A stretch of 64,000 bases of DNA, taken from NCBI RefSeq assembly GCF_028369295.1, contig NZ_JAQMYP010000040.1, positions 1-64,000 on the forward strand, read 5' to 3'. The translations under genes were made by a program, and so were the position numbers. Source of the stretch: Streptomyces sp. HD. Lineage in GTDB: Bacteria > Actinomycetota > Actinomycetes > Streptomycetales > Streptomycetaceae. Shown here piece after piece: positions 51,781 to 63,001 of the stretch. How positions within the stretch are numbered: position 1 is the stretch's first letter; every line of letters begins with the position of its first letter. The notes under the pieces are model-generated. The model did no database searches, was not told where the DNA came from, and saw only the letters and a program-made list of their open reading frames with translations.

Positions 51781-51821
51781 TTGACCTTTCACAGGGCGAA
51801 GTGGATAGTGTCACTATCCAA
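51781..51821 (+). promoter_or_regulatory. Promoter with overlapping perfect palindrome
   Basis: TGGATAGTG-T-CACTATCCA at 51802-51820 is a perfect 9+1+9 palindrome of the kind bound by TetR-family repressors. TTGACC at 51781-51786 and GATAGT at 51804-51809 form a -35/-10 pair with 17-base spacing, so a bound protein would block the promoter. It points toward the toxin gene starting at 51905. No TetR gene is in the window. Confidence 0.6.
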
Positions 51822-51904
51822 GTTGCGGCGGACAGCCGGCGCTGTCGGCGTGCCCAGAGGGGCGGCGCCGCCGCAAAGCGGCGACTGCCGAGTTCGGGGA
51901 GCGT

Positions 51905-54196
51905 ATGACAGAGCCGGGGCAGGGCAGCGGTCAGAGTGGGCACGGAGCCCGGCAACCGGGCAAGGGTCCGGACATTGAAAGGCCGTACGGGCCGCCGCCG
52001 GGTGACCCGTGGCCGGGAACCCCAGCATCGCCGGACCGACCACCTTTCTTGGACGGGCAGTTCCCTCCGCCACCACATCCGCCGATGCCCAGCCACTCCC
52101 CTGGGCCTGTCCCGCGGCGCAGGCGCCTGTTACTGCTTGGCGCAGGCGCCGGAGGACTCGTCCTCGCCCTGCTCGCCGGGCTGCTGTTCCTGGGCGGCGA
52201 CGACAGCGAGAGCCCGGTCGCCGACGGCAAGAAGTCCGCGAAGGTCGACCCTCGGACGCTCCAGCCCTACCGCCTCGCCCTCGCCGGCCTCGCCGCTGCC
52301 CCCGGGCTGCGCTACAAGGACGACGTGCCCGGCGGCATGATGAAGCGCGAGGTCACCGTCACTGCCGCGGGCAGTCGCTTCGGCAGCAGCGGCTTCAGGC
52401 GAGACGAACTCGACCGAGAGATACTCAGCGTCGGTGGCAAGACCTTCACCCGCTGGCGCGTGGACCCCGCTGCCACGAACGGCGCCAAGAAGCCGAGCAT
52501 CTGGGATGCCGGAGAGGGCCCGGACTCCGCACTCACCGACGAGCTGACCAAGCACCGGCCCGCGCCATCGGAATTGGCGAACCAGTTCTTCGCGGCCCTG
52601 GGCGAACTTGAGGACAAGCCCCCCGCCGACGGCTACCGCTCCAGTTCTCGCACCGTGGACGGCGCCGAAGCGCAGGCCCTCGACACGCCGGCCGGACGGC
52701 TCGTCATCACCCGCAAGGAGCCCTACCGGGTGCTGAGGCTGGAGCCTCCGAGCGGGTTCGTGCCCGGCGCGGCATCCTCCACGTCCGTGGATCGAGCGTC
52801 ATACACGACCGCGCGCATGGCGGCCGACGACGACGGTGGCCAGAGCGAGGGACCCTTCGATGGCGCGGACACCCTGGCCCTGGACGTGGAACCGGTCACG
52901 GAATCCGACGCCCCCGCCATGTACGACACCCTTGAGGAGCAGACCAAGGAACTTGGCAAGGCGGGCGACAGCGGCATCTCCTTCGCACTGAACGGCTCCG
53001 GCACCGTCCAGTGCAGCTCCGGCGGCTGCACCGCCACCGGCAACTTCTCCGGACAGATCACCAGCGACGCCAAGTCCCGGCTGGTGAGCGGCCAGGTCAC
53101 CGCCGTGATGACCTCCACCTTCAGCATCGACGGGCAGTCCGGTGGCAGTTGCACAAGCGCCGCCGGCACCTTCCCGGTCAGTGGCTCCACTGTCTCCGGC
53201 AGCCTCACCTGCTCCAGCCCCGGCGCCGGCGCAACCTTCGCCTCTGTCGAGTCCCGCAAGAAAGCCGAAGCCCAGGCCCGCTCCCGCGCCAGCGGCGGAC
53301 GCCCCGTGCAGTACTCGATTCCGCTGAGTGCCAACTCACTGATCAGCGCTCGCGCGCTCGCAACGGTCGAGGTGAAAAGGCTGGTCCAGCGGGTAGGCAA
53401 GGAGCGCAACCGGCCCGAGTGCTCGACCTCGCACAGCTTCCCGGCCGGCACCCCGGTGCTGCTCGCGGACGGCTCCCGGCGGCCCATCGAGGACGTCAGC
53501 CCCGGCGACCTCGTCATGTCCACCGATCCGGTACGGGATCTCCGTGGAGCGCAGCGGGTGACCCGGCAGATCGTCACCAGCACCGACAAGGACTTCACCA
53601 GGCTCGAACTCACCACCGAGGACGGCCCCGCGACCGTCACGGTGACCGACAACCACCCCTTCTGGTCGCGAACGGCGAGCCGTTGGAAGAACGCGTCGCA
53701 ACTGCGGGCCGGTGAGAAGCTGGCAGGGGTCGGCACATCCCCCGAGGTCACCGCGACAGCCGATCTCAAGGGCACCCGGCCGACGTACGACCTGACCGTC
53801 GAGTACATCCACACGTACTATGTATTCGCTGGACAGACGCCGGTTCTGGTTCATAACAGTGGAGGATGCCTTCCTCCCCTCCGGGACTGGCACAGTCAGC
53901 GGTTCCAGTTCGGGAATCATTCCTTCTTGCTCGATAAGAAGGGAATGGAACACATCCTCACTCGCCATCACCCGAAGTATTGGGATGGCTCCGTGAAGAA
54001 GAACCAGTCCTTCTTTGATTCGGGCATGAGTGTTGCTGACGTCCAGGGTGCCATCGGTCAAGTTATGCGCCAGAACCGCGATACTCTTCTTCGGCGAGGC
54101 AGTCAGGGCATGTACCAGATTTACGGGAACGTCAACGGAATCGATTACGTGCTCGGCATGAACAGAGGCCGAGTGGGCCAGTTCTATCGGAAATAA
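51905..54196 (+). CDS. Membrane-anchored polymorphic toxin with HINT domain
   Basis: 763 residues. N-terminal Pro/Gly-rich cytoplasmic tail (1-70), RRRR then a transmembrane helix (about 75-98), and an extracellular beta-rich stalk (about 110-500). A pretoxin HINT domain runs from Cys506 (CSTSHSFPAGTPV) through TVTDNHPFW to the terminal HN at about 650-651 (VEYIHTYYVFAGQTPVLVHN). The last ~112 residues form the toxin tip: KKGMEHILTRHHPKYWD ... GMSVADVQGAIGQVM ... GRVGQFYRK. The HINT Cys and His-Asn suggest self-cleavage releasing the tip. The tip has lower GC than the rest. Its fold is not certain; the paired His and DV...I pattern recalls BECR-type RNase toxins. Followed 22 bases later by the probable immunity gene. 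Confidence 0.8.
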   Translation: MTEPGQGSGQSGHGARQPGKGPDIERPYGPPPGDPWPGTPASPDRPPFLDGQFPPPPHPPMPSHSPGPVPRRRRLLLLGAGAGGLVLALLAGLLFLGGDDSESPVADGKKSAKVDPRTLQPYRLALAGLAAAPGLRYKDDVPGGMMKREVTVTAAGSRFGSSGFRRDELDREILSVGGKTFTRWRVDPAATNGAKKPSIWDAGEGPDSALTDELTKHRPAPSELANQFFAALGELEDKPPADGYRSSSRTVDGAEAQALDTPAGRLVITRKEPYRVLRLEPPSGFVPGAASSTSVDRASYTTARMAADDDGGQSEGPFDGADTLALDVEPVTESDAPAMYDTLEEQTKELGKAGDSGISFALNGSGTVQCSSGGCTATGNFSGQITSDAKSRLVSGQVTAVMTSTFSIDGQSGGSCTSAAGTFPVSGSTVSGSLTCSSPGAGATFASVESRKKAEAQARSRASGGRPVQYSIPLSANSLISARALATVEVKRLVQRVGKERNRPECSTSHSFPAGTPVLLADGSRRPIEDVSPGDLVMSTDPVRDLRGAQRVTRQIVTSTDKDFTRLELTTEDGPATVTVTDNHPFWSRTASRWKNASQLRAGEKLAGVGTSPEVTATADLKGTRPTYDLTVEYIHTYYVFAGQTPVLVHNSGGCLPPLRDWHSQRFQFGNHSFLLDKKGMEHILTRHHPKYWDGSVKKNQSFFDSGMSVADVQGAIGQVMRQNRDTLLRRGSQGMYQIYGNVNGIDYVLGMNRGRVGQFYRK

Positions 54197-54218
54197 CAAT
54201 CATTGAAGGACCTTGAGT

Positions 54219-54659
54219 GTGGTTGAGATCGAGACGTTCCTGAAGGGTGCGGACGGCACGTTCGTGCAGGTGGAAGCCTGCCGTACCCCACCGCCCGACC
54301 TGGACTACATCGAAGGTGCCATTCGGCTGACCGTTGACGGATCGGAAGTCATCGGCACTGAAGAGTGGGACTACGTCGACCAGCTCTGGTGTTACATTGC
54401 CGAGATGGTGACGAAAACGCAGTCGTCAGGATATGCGGAGACATACTTCCCGGACCAGCCGATCAAGCTCTCTTTCCAGGTCACAGGGTCACGTGTCTCA
54501 GTGGCTGCCAAAATTGGCGACGAAGTCAAGACTGCGAACGCCCCGTACGAGGAATTCCTGAAGGCTGTCAAAGCGGCTGGGGCGACCTTCTTCGCGAAGA
54601 TGTCCGAGCTGGCCCCGTCCAATTCATATATTGAGGCACAACGGGGACTGTCAGCTTAA
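54219..54659 (+). CDS. Probable immunity protein for the HINT toxin
   Basis: 146-residue acidic protein, no signal peptide, so cytoplasmic. IETFLKGADGTFVQVEACRT, GTEEWDYVDQLWCYIAEMVT, and C-terminal FLKAVKAAGATFFAKMSEL. Family not recognised. The assignment rests on position (22 bases after the toxin), size, acidity and the same reduced GC content as the toxin tip. AAGGA is 8 bases before GTG 54219; the TTG at 54213 is too close to it. Confidence 0.65.
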   Translation: MVEIETFLKGADGTFVQVEACRTPPPDLDYIEGAIRLTVDGSEVIGTEEWDYVDQLWCYIAEMVTKTQSSGYAETYFPDQPIKLSFQVTGSRVSVAAKIGDEVKTANAPYEEFLKAVKAAGATFFAKMSELAPSNSYIEAQRGLSA

Positions 54660-55163
54660 CCATCCGAGGACAACGTCAGTGGACGACGTCGACACGGGTC
54701 CGCTTTCGGAATCAGCCGGCTGGGCATGGGCCGCCTGCCGCACTCGTGGCGCTGCACCGACTCGGCCGCCGGTGAAGTGTCCGGGGAACGCTTCGGACCG
54801 GGACCACAGAAAGCGGCGCATGTCCGGGGGCCCGGAGTGCGCCGAGCGGCGCCGCCCGTGTCCGTCGGCAGGCGCGTCCGGGAAAAAGTGGCAGGCAGCC
54901 ACCACGGCACACCTCAAAACGTTTCTTTCCATGCACACACATCCGGGGCGCAGAACAATCGCAGCGTCAAGAACGGCCGCAGGGGAACGGCGCACAACCC
55001 CACGAAATGGAAGTTTGCATATTATCTGAGCTTCTCAAACGCTCTTGCCATGGGCTCACGTTCTGCAGCTAGCTGGGTGCTGCGTCCACTTCCTGGCCCG
55101 GGTTCCCGATGAACCGTGGGCCGTCAGGGAGGTGGGCGAGAAACCCGCACGTCAGGAGTGGTC
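54660..55163. other. Intergenic upstream of the lasso operon
   Basis: 504 bases. No gene supported on either strand. Lower GC at about 54900-55060 (runs such as TTGCATATTATCTGAGC) suggests the promoter of the lasso operon and possibly the end of the exchanged toxin cassette. No clear operator. Confidence 0.45.
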
Positions 55164-55274
55164 ATGAAGAAGGCATATGAGGCGCCGACGCTCGTCCGGC
55201 TCGGTACTTTCCGGAAGGAGACGGGGCTCCTCGGGAGCGCCGGCAACGACCGGCTGATCCTGAGCAAGAACTGA
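55164..55274 (+). CDS. Lasso peptide precursor (citrulassin-like)
   Basis: 36 residues. Leader of 21 (MKKAYEAPTLVRLGTF then RKETG) carries the RRE-recognition motif YxxPxLxxxG and the Thr at position -2. Core of 15: LLGSAGNDRLILSKN. Leu1's amine would join the side chain of Asp8 to give an 8-residue ring. From memory citrulassin A is LLGLAGNDRLVLSKN with Arg9 converted to citrulline; this core differs only at positions 4 (S for L) and 11 (I for V). AGGAG is 6 bases before ATG 55164. Too short for standard gene callers. Arg9, the citrulline site, is present. Confidence 0.9.
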   Translation: MKKAYEAPTLVRLGTFRKETGLLGSAGNDRLILSKN

Positions 55275-55300
55275 CGACCGACGGTCCTTGACTCGACGTC

Positions 55301-57151
55301 ATGACTGAACTGCACGAAAGTGCGGGGACGGGCCCCGGCGACGCGCACTTCGTGGTCTTCACCGACCATGCGGACGCGGCCGCCGTGGCCCGCTCCTTCG
55401 CCCGCCCCGGAAGCCGGAGCCTCGCCCATGCGTCAGGCCGGCCCTGGCTGGTCGGCCACTGGCACGACGACGAAGTCGTCACGGCGCACGTCGGCACCGC
55501 CGCTCTTGCCGTCGTCGGCTGCTGCCCCATCGACGCCGACGAACTACGGCGCCGGGCAGCACGGTTGCGTGATCTCGCGGAGCTCGACGCTCTGGCCCGG
55601 TCCCTGCCCGGCAGCTTCCACCTCGTCGGCGCTCTCGACGGACAGATCAGGATTCAGGGCACGGCCTCCGGACTGCGGCTCGTGTTCCACGCGGAGTTCG
55701 ACGGCGTACGGGTGGCCGCCACCCGTGCCGACACGCTCGCCGCCGTCCTGGGCCTCGACCCCGACGTCGAGGAGTTGGCGGTGAGGCTGTTGTGGCCCGC
55801 CCCGTACCCGCTGTTCGAGACGTCCCTGTGGCGAGCGGTCTCCGCTGTGCCTCCACAGGACGCCCTGGTCATCGCCGCGGACGGGCGTACCGTTCGGCAC
55901 ACCCGGTGGTGGACGCCACCGCAGCCGGTCCGGCCGCTCGCCGAAGCGGCGCCCCTGATCCGGACAGCGCTTCAAGAGGCCGTGGACGCACGCACGCAGC
56001 AAGGCGGCGTCGTGAGCTGCGACTTGTCCGGCGGCCTGGACTCGACCTCCGTCTGCTTCCTGGCCGACCGCTCCCCCGCCCGTGTGGTGGCCAGCACGTG
56101 GCCGGGACGCGATCCGGCGGACACCGACCTGCACTGGGCCCGGCGAGCGATCGGGCACCTACCGGACGTCGAGCACGTGGTCTGGGATGCCGACGCCTCG
56201 CCACTGGTCTACGAGGACCTGCTCGGCATCGACGACCTCCTCGACGAGCCCACCATCGGCGTCATGGACCGCTCCCGGGTCCTGCACCATCTGCCCGGAC
56301 TCGCCGAACGCGGCAGCAGGTTGCACCTGACCGGCATCGGCGGCGACCACGTGGCATGGTGCTCCGAGGCGTACTACCACCGGCTGCTGCGCACCCGTCC
56401 ACTGTCCGCCCTGCGTCAGTTGCGCGGCTTCCGGGCGCTATGGCAGTGGCCGCTCGGCGATACGGTCCGCGCGCTCGCCGACTCCCGGCCGTACCGGAAG
56501 TGGCTGGCCGACGCGTCCGGGCAGCTGCGTGGCCCGTTGCCCTCGTCCGTCGCGACGGGGCTCGGCTGGGGCATGGCCCCGCGTCTGTTCGACTGGGTGA
56601 CCCCCGAGGCGGAGCGGATGGCCCGCCGGGCACTGCTCGACGCCGCGGCGACGGCCGCGCCCCTGCATCCGGACCGTGGCCTGCACAGCGACCTGGAACA
56701 GATCCGCTCGTGTACCCGCGTCATCCGGCAGTGGGATCGAATGGCGGCGCGCGTCGGCCTGCCGATGGCCTCGCCCTTCCTCGACGACCGCGTCATCGAG
56801 GCATGTCTGGCCGTACGTCCGGACGAGCGCGTCACGCCCTGGCGGTACAAGCCCGTACTGAGCACCGCGATGCGCGGGATCGTGCCCGAGGACTGCCTGC
56901 GGCGGAGCAACAAGGCCACGGCCTCCATGGACGCCTCCAACGGACTGCGCGAACACCGGGCCGACCTGCTGGCCCTGTGGGAGGACTCGCGACTGGAGGC
57001 GCTGGGCCTGGTGGACGGCGCCGAACTGCGCCGCCTCGCCCGGCGCCCCGCCTCCAAGGGGCTGTCCGACGCCATCCTCTACTCCACGATCGCCGCCGAG
57101 GTGTGGCTGCGGGGAATCGCCCGCGACCACACCCGTGTCCCACGCCCCTGA
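55301..57151 (+). CDS. Lasso peptide cyclase (asparagine-synthetase-like)
   Basis: 616 residues, ATP-dependent enzyme that activates the Asp8 side chain as AMP ester and forms the macrolactam. Its ATP pyrophosphatase loop SGGLDSTS is at residues 243-250, followed by the synthetase domain (GIGGDHVAWCS, HPDRGLHSDLEQIRSC, PFLDDRVIEACLAVRPDERV). The N-terminal ~210 residues are the degenerate glutaminase-like half usual in lasso cyclases. Starts 27 bases after the precursor. Confidence 0.92.
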   Translation: MTELHESAGTGPGDAHFVVFTDHADAAAVARSFARPGSRSLAHASGRPWLVGHWHDDEVVTAHVGTAALAVVGCCPIDADELRRRAARLRDLAELDALARSLPGSFHLVGALDGQIRIQGTASGLRLVFHAEFDGVRVAATRADTLAAVLGLDPDVEELAVRLLWPAPYPLFETSLWRAVSAVPPQDALVIAADGRTVRHTRWWTPPQPVRPLAEAAPLIRTALQEAVDARTQQGGVVSCDLSGGLDSTSVCFLADRSPARVVASTWPGRDPADTDLHWARRAIGHLPDVEHVVWDADASPLVYEDLLGIDDLLDEPTIGVMDRSRVLHHLPGLAERGSRLHLTGIGGDHVAWCSEAYYHRLLRTRPLSALRQLRGFRALWQWPLGDTVRALADSRPYRKWLADASGQLRGPLPSSVATGLGWGMAPRLFDWVTPEAERMARRALLDAAATAAPLHPDRGLHSDLEQIRSCTRVIRQWDRMAARVGLPMASPFLDDRVIEACLAVRPDERVTPWRYKPVLSTAMRGIVPEDCLRRSNKATASMDASNGLREHRADLLALWEDSRLEALGLVDGAELRRLARRPASKGLSDAILYSTIAAEVWLRGIARDHTRVPRP

Positions 57152-57199
57152 CCCGATCCCCGCTCCAGACAACGTCAGACACGTCAGAAAGGCCCTCAC

Positions 57200-57454
57200 A
57201 TGGCCCTGCGGTTCGTCGACACCATCTCTACGGCCGAGACCGACTACGGCACGGTGCTGCTGGACGAACGCGCCGGCGAATACTGGGAGTTGAATCCGAC
57301 GGCCACCTTGGTGGTACGGACGCTCCTTGACGGCGGCGAGGAGTCGGAGGCGGCCGCCGCCCTGGTCCGGGAGTTCGACATCGACCAGGGACAGGCCCTG
57401 CAGGACGTCGAAGCGCTCGTACGGCAGCTGCGCAGTTCGGGGCTCGCCTCATGA
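57200..57454 (+). CDS. Lasso B1 / PqqD-like RRE protein
   Basis: 84 residues. RiPP recognition element: beta strands FVDTISTAETDYGTVLLDER and AGEYWELNPTATLVV, then helices ending VEALVRQLRSSGL. Binds the leader peptide and delivers the precursor to the protease. Its TGA overlaps the B2 start (ATGA). Confidence 0.9.
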   Translation: MALRFVDTISTAETDYGTVLLDERAGEYWELNPTATLVVRTLLDGGEESEAAAALVREFDIDQGQALQDVEALVRQLRSSGLAS

Positions 57455-57884
57455 CGACACCCAGCGCCCTCGAACGGCCCACGGACGTGCCCCTGTCCCG
57501 ACGCCTGGCCGCCCGCCTCGTTCTGCTCCCCGCCGTCGCCCTCGCTCTCCTGCCGCCCCGCCGTATCCGCACCGTGCTCGGCATCCTGCGGCGCGGTGCC
57601 ACGCCCGCCACCACCGCGCAGGCTCAGAACGCGCGCGACGCCATGTGCGCGGCCAGCCTGCACTGTGCCGGGCCCAAGGGGTGCTTGCCGCGCTCCCTGG
57701 GAGCGGCACTGCTGTGCCGGCTCGGCGGGACCTGGCCGACCTGGTGCACCGGCGTACGCGTTGTCCCACCCTTCACCGCGCATGCCTGGATCGAGGCGGA
57801 AGGCCGTTCCGTCGGCGAGGGTGTGCCGGAGGGCTACTTCGCGCCGCTGGTGACCGTCGGCCCGCCGCCACGACCGACGGACCG

Positions 57885-57888
<4 letters not shown>
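57451..57888 (+). CDS. Lasso B2 leader peptidase (transglutaminase-like)
   Basis: 145 residues. Catalytic Cys78 (GCLPRSLGAALLC) and His111 (TAHAWIEAEGRSV) are present; the third triad position, usually Asp in HAWxExDG, is Glu117 here. Cleaves the leader after the TG dipeptide. Coupled to B1 upstream and to the exporter downstream by ATGA overlaps. Confidence 0.9.
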
Positions 57889-59789
<1,901 letters not shown>

Positions 59790-59831
59790 TGCAGCATCAC
59801 CTCAGATCGGCGCCGATAGGTCGCCGCGAAC

Positions 59832-60302
59832 GTGGCGGACCTGAGCGAGTTCACGGGCACGGAGCACCAGCCGCCCGCGGGGGTCGAACTGGTTGCCTGC
59901 TCCCTCTGCAAGAACACTGACCACTTGACGGTCACAGGCCGTTGGGACAACCCACTGACCTTCACATGCTCCCGCTGTGACACCACCACCGTCTTCGATG
60001 AGCCTCACAAGAACCGTGGCCAGGACGTCGGCCGCAACCTCATGCGGCGGCTGGTCCTCACTGAGGCCGACCCTGACTCCCGGGCCCGCAGTCTGCTGCA
60101 GCACGTGAATGCCTTCCACGACAGCGAGCGCCAGCGGCGCGAGTACGGCTGCTATCGGGGACCCTACGGGGGCAAGTTCGGATCTCAGAGCGCGTCAGTC
60201 TGGAGGCCGGCGTTGCACGTCAACACGCACTATCTCGATGTTCACGTCCACCGACAGCACTGCGATGTCCACGATCGACGGGAACCGTGTCACACAAGTT
60301 GA
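59832..60302 (+). CDS. Hypothetical protein with zinc-ribbon-like Cys pairs
   Basis: 156 residues. Two CxxC pairs (VACSLCKN and TCSRCDTT, about 20 residues apart) look like a zinc ribbon. Then helical, with HDSERQRREYGCYRGPYGG. After about residue 115 it becomes His/Arg-rich and less protein-like, so the 3' end may be altered. GTG 59832 start with only a weak site. Not part of the lasso operon by function. Confidence 0.5.
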   Translation: MADLSEFTGTEHQPPAGVELVACSLCKNTDHLTVTGRWDNPLTFTCSRCDTTTVFDEPHKNRGQDVGRNLMRRLVLTEADPDSRARSLLQHVNAFHDSERQRREYGCYRGPYGGKFGSQSASVWRPALHVNTHYLDVHVHRQHCDVHDRREPCHTS

Positions 60303-60445
60303 GCCAGAACCCGAGTTGCGACGGCACCTGCACGCCTCACCGAGCAGCGCGTGGTTGGCGGCGTGTTCGAGGTTCATGAGCAATGACAGCGGCCGTGGGG
60401 CGGCTGACCTGGATTCGCATCCTCTGTTTCGAGGGCTGTGCTCGA

Positions 60446-60805
60446 TCACAGCCTGGTGGCCAGCCAGGTCGTCACGGCCGCGGCGGCGATGAGCCCGACG
60501 TTGAGTGCGATCCGGCGGTCTTCGCCGGTCAGGTGCACGGCGATCGCACCGGCCTGCAAGAGGACGAAGCCGCTGGCCGCGGCCAGCGCAAGCGAGGGTG
60601 CGATGCCGGTCAGCGGTGGCAGGACCAGGCCGATCGCGCCGAGTATTTCGACGGTCCCCAGCGTCCTGAGGGCGGGCAAGGGTATGCGGTCGACCCAGGC
60701 CATCATCGGGCGGAGTTGATCGCGGCCGCGGATCACTTTCAGCGTGCCTGCGTAGACGTAGAACAGGGCGAGCAGTCCCGCGACGATCCAGTATGCGAGG
60801 TTCAT
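60446..60805 (-). CDS. DoxX-family membrane protein
   Basis: 119 residues, four transmembrane helices (WIVAGLLALFYVYAGTLKVI, LGAIGLVLPPLTGIAPSLAL, GFVLLQAGAIAVHLTG, LNVGLIAAAAVTTWLA). FxxxGxxK in the first helix is typical of DoxX/DUF4870-type proteins. Often linked to redox and stress genes. Monocistronic. Confidence 0.85.
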   Translation of the reverse strand: MNLAYWIVAGLLALFYVYAGTLKVIRGRDQLRPMMAWVDRIPLPALRTLGTVEILGAIGLVLPPLTGIAPSLALAAASGFVLLQAGAIAVHLTGEDRRIALNVGLIAAAAVTTWLATRL

Positions 60806-60997
60806 GACTTCCGTTCATGGGTCACCGGTTCCCGGGAACCTGTCGATTGCGTCGACGGCCAGAAGAGCCCGTGAGAAGGCCCGGTCCGTCGTCCGCGGGG
60901 GCCGGACCCGCCGAAAGACGGGCGCGCCACGGCCCCGCCGGCCGGCCACGGGCCCGCGGCCGAAAGGAGGGCGGCCGGGCCGTTCCATGCGTCGACT

Positions 60998-61492
60998 TCA
61001 GGCGGGGTCGGCGGCGGGGTCGGTCGCGTAGCGGCTCATCGCGTCGATGTTGGCCTGTCGCGTCAGCGGCCTGCCGTCGGCGAGCACCTCCTGGAGGTCT
61101 CGGAAGTACTGCACGTACAGGTCGGGGGTGAATGTGCTGAGCATGACGGCGGGCTGATCGGCCGGATTGGCGAAGGTGTGAGGGGTTCCGGGCGGAACCA
61201 TCACGAGCGTGCCCGTGGTGGCGTCGTAGTCCTTGTCCCCGACGGTGAACCGGACCGTGCCGGAGAGGATGTAGAAGCCCTCGTCGTGCTGGGCGTGGCG
61301 GTGTTGCGGCGGTCCCTGGGTGTGTGGGGCGAGGACGGACTGGGCGATCGCGAGGCGGTGCCCGGTGTGGCTGCCGTCCTCCAGAACGCGCATGCGCGTA
61401 GTGCCCAGAACGATCGTCTCGCCCTCGCCGGGGCCCACCACCAATACGGCGGGGTCGGCCAGCGGCTCGCTGGTCCTGGCTTCGTCGGTCAT
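60998..61492 (-). CDS. Cupin-domain protein
   Basis: 164 residues, one beta-barrel cupin. Motif 1 PPQHRHAQHDEGFYILSGTV (His, His, Glu ligands) and motif 2 LVMVPPGTPHTFANP (His) are complete. Probably a dioxygenase or sugar isomerase type. ATG 61492 chosen; the next in-frame GTG at 61498 is also possible. Divergent from the LysR regulator, which likely controls it. Confidence 0.87.
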   Translation of the reverse strand: MTDEARTSEPLADPAVLVVGPGEGETIVLGTTRMRVLEDGSHTGHRLAIAQSVLAPHTQGPPQHRHAQHDEGFYILSGTVRFTVGDKDYDATTGTLVMVPPGTPHTFANPADQPAVMLSTFTPDLYVQYFRDLQEVLADGRPLTRQANIDAMSRYATDPAADPA

Positions 61493-61549
61493 GCTCACGA
61501 GTGCACCGCGCAGACCCCGCCAGTGTCCAAGACCCTTCCCGCAGCGCCG

Positions 61550-61564
61550 ATACCCCAGGGGTAT
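61550..61564. promoter_or_regulatory. LysR-type T-N11-A palindrome
   Basis: ATACCCC-A-GGGGTAT, a perfect 7+1+7 palindrome of T-N11-A form, 10 bases before the LysR start and 58 bases before the cupin start. The classical LysR recognition site. Confidence 0.8.
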
Positions 61565-61573
61565 TGTTGCAGC

Positions 61574-62425
61574 GTGGAGCTACGGACCTTGCGCTACTTC
61601 GTGGCGGTCGCCGAGGAACTCCACTTCGGCCGGGCCGCCACCCGACTGCACATGAGTCAGCCGCCTCTGAGCCGGGCGATCAAGCAGTTGGAGGCCGAGG
61701 CCGGGACTCTGCTCTTCGCCCGCTCGCCCACCGGCGTCACCCTCACTTCGGTGGGCACGGTGCTGCTCGACGAAGCGCGGGCTCTACTCGACCATGCCGA
61801 CCGCGTCCGTGAACGCGTGCGCGTGGCTGCCGGCGTCGCGCCCCTCACCGTCGGCATCCTGGGGGACGGTACCGACCCGGGAGTGACCAGGCTGGCCGCC
61901 GCCTACCGCCGAAGTCATCCCGGCATCGACATCCGCATACGCGACACCGACCTGACCGACCCGACGTGCGGGCTGCGCAACGGACCGGTCGACATCGCCT
62001 TGACCCGGGCGCCCTTTGACGAGACTGCCCTGACGGTGCGTACGCTGCGAACCGATCCGGTCGGCGTGGTCCTGCGCGCCGACGATCCGCTGGCCCGCTG
62101 CGACCGGCTACGGCTGGCCGAGCTGAGCGAACGCCGTTGGTTCCAGTTCCCACAGGGCACCGACCCCATCTGGCAGTCGTACTGGAACGGCGGCAGGCCC
62201 CGCGAGGGCCCGGTCGTGCGTGCCGTCCACGAATGCCTGCAGGCCGTACTGTGGAACGGCACCGTCGGCCTGGCCCCGCTCGGACACGACCTGCCCGCAG
62301 AGCTGGCCGTGGTACCCCTGATCGACATGGCACCGAGCCGAGTGGTCGCGGTGTGGAACGAGGGTGACACCAACCCCTTGATCCGATCCTTCGTCGAGAT
62401 CGCGACTGCCACGTACTGCCACTGA
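61574..62425 (+). CDS. LysR-family transcriptional regulator
   Basis: 283 residues. N-terminal winged helix-turn-helix ELRTLRYFVAVAEELHFGRA and RLHMSQPPLSRAIKQLE, then a periplasmic-binding-like inducer domain (GTDPGVTRLAAAYRRSHPGI, LAPLGHDLPAELAVVPL). GTG 61574 matches the family N-terminus. Divergently arranged with the cupin gene around the T-N11-A site. Confidence 0.9.
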   Translation: MELRTLRYFVAVAEELHFGRAATRLHMSQPPLSRAIKQLEAEAGTLLFARSPTGVTLTSVGTVLLDEARALLDHADRVRERVRVAAGVAPLTVGILGDGTDPGVTRLAAAYRRSHPGIDIRIRDTDLTDPTCGLRNGPVDIALTRAPFDETALTVRTLRTDPVGVVLRADDPLARCDRLRLAELSERRWFQFPQGTDPIWQSYWNGGRPREGPVVRAVHECLQAVLWNGTVGLAPLGHDLPAELAVVPLIDMAPSRVVAVWNEGDTNPLIRSFVEIATATYCH

Positions 62426-63001
62426 GCACCGGCAACCGGCGCTGTCCCTTCCCATGAACAACTCGAACGCCGCGGCCTCGGAACTGCCTCCCGATGCGCA
62501 ACTCGTGAACAGAGCCACCGGCTCACTCTGGACCTGTGACTGAGTGCAGTTAGTTCTGACCGCGCTTGCGTGACGACTACGTCAGAAGCAGACAGGGCGT
62601 TACGTCGTCGAGCTTGGTCGTGTCGCGGAAGAACGGTCAGACCACAGCCTTCAGTTGGCCGTTGAGCCCTGGACTCGTCAGCCGAAGTGCTGAGCCATGC
62701 CAAGTCTCGCGCGCACCCGCCGGCTGACGGGATCTGACGGTGCTTCCGCGAAAGGGCCAGCCAGCTGCCGCCGCTTCCGGGCCGAGCCCGCAGAGCCCCG
62801 ACCCGAATATGGCCCCGAAGGCACAACACTGACTCAGCGTCGTCCAGCAGAGGTGGCCGAACTGCAGGTCCTGCACCCGAAGAACGTCAAGGTTCTCGGG
62901 CCGGGGCGGCGGGCATGCCTCAAGCGGGCCGGAGATCCCGGAGGTGATCCAGCCAACCTGGGTGATACTCGCTACTCGGCGGCTTCTTCATCCGGTGGTC
63001 G
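62426..63001. other. Intergenic, nothing recognised
   Basis: 576 bases between convergent genes. Frames on the plus strand (to about 63170) and minus strand lack ribosome sites and known motifs. Possibly eroded coding sequence; no repeats seen. Confidence 0.35.

Noticed and set aside
54660..55163. Second immunity or regulator gene before the lasso operon
   Set aside because: Frames are short, without ribosome sites, and composition suggests a promoter region.
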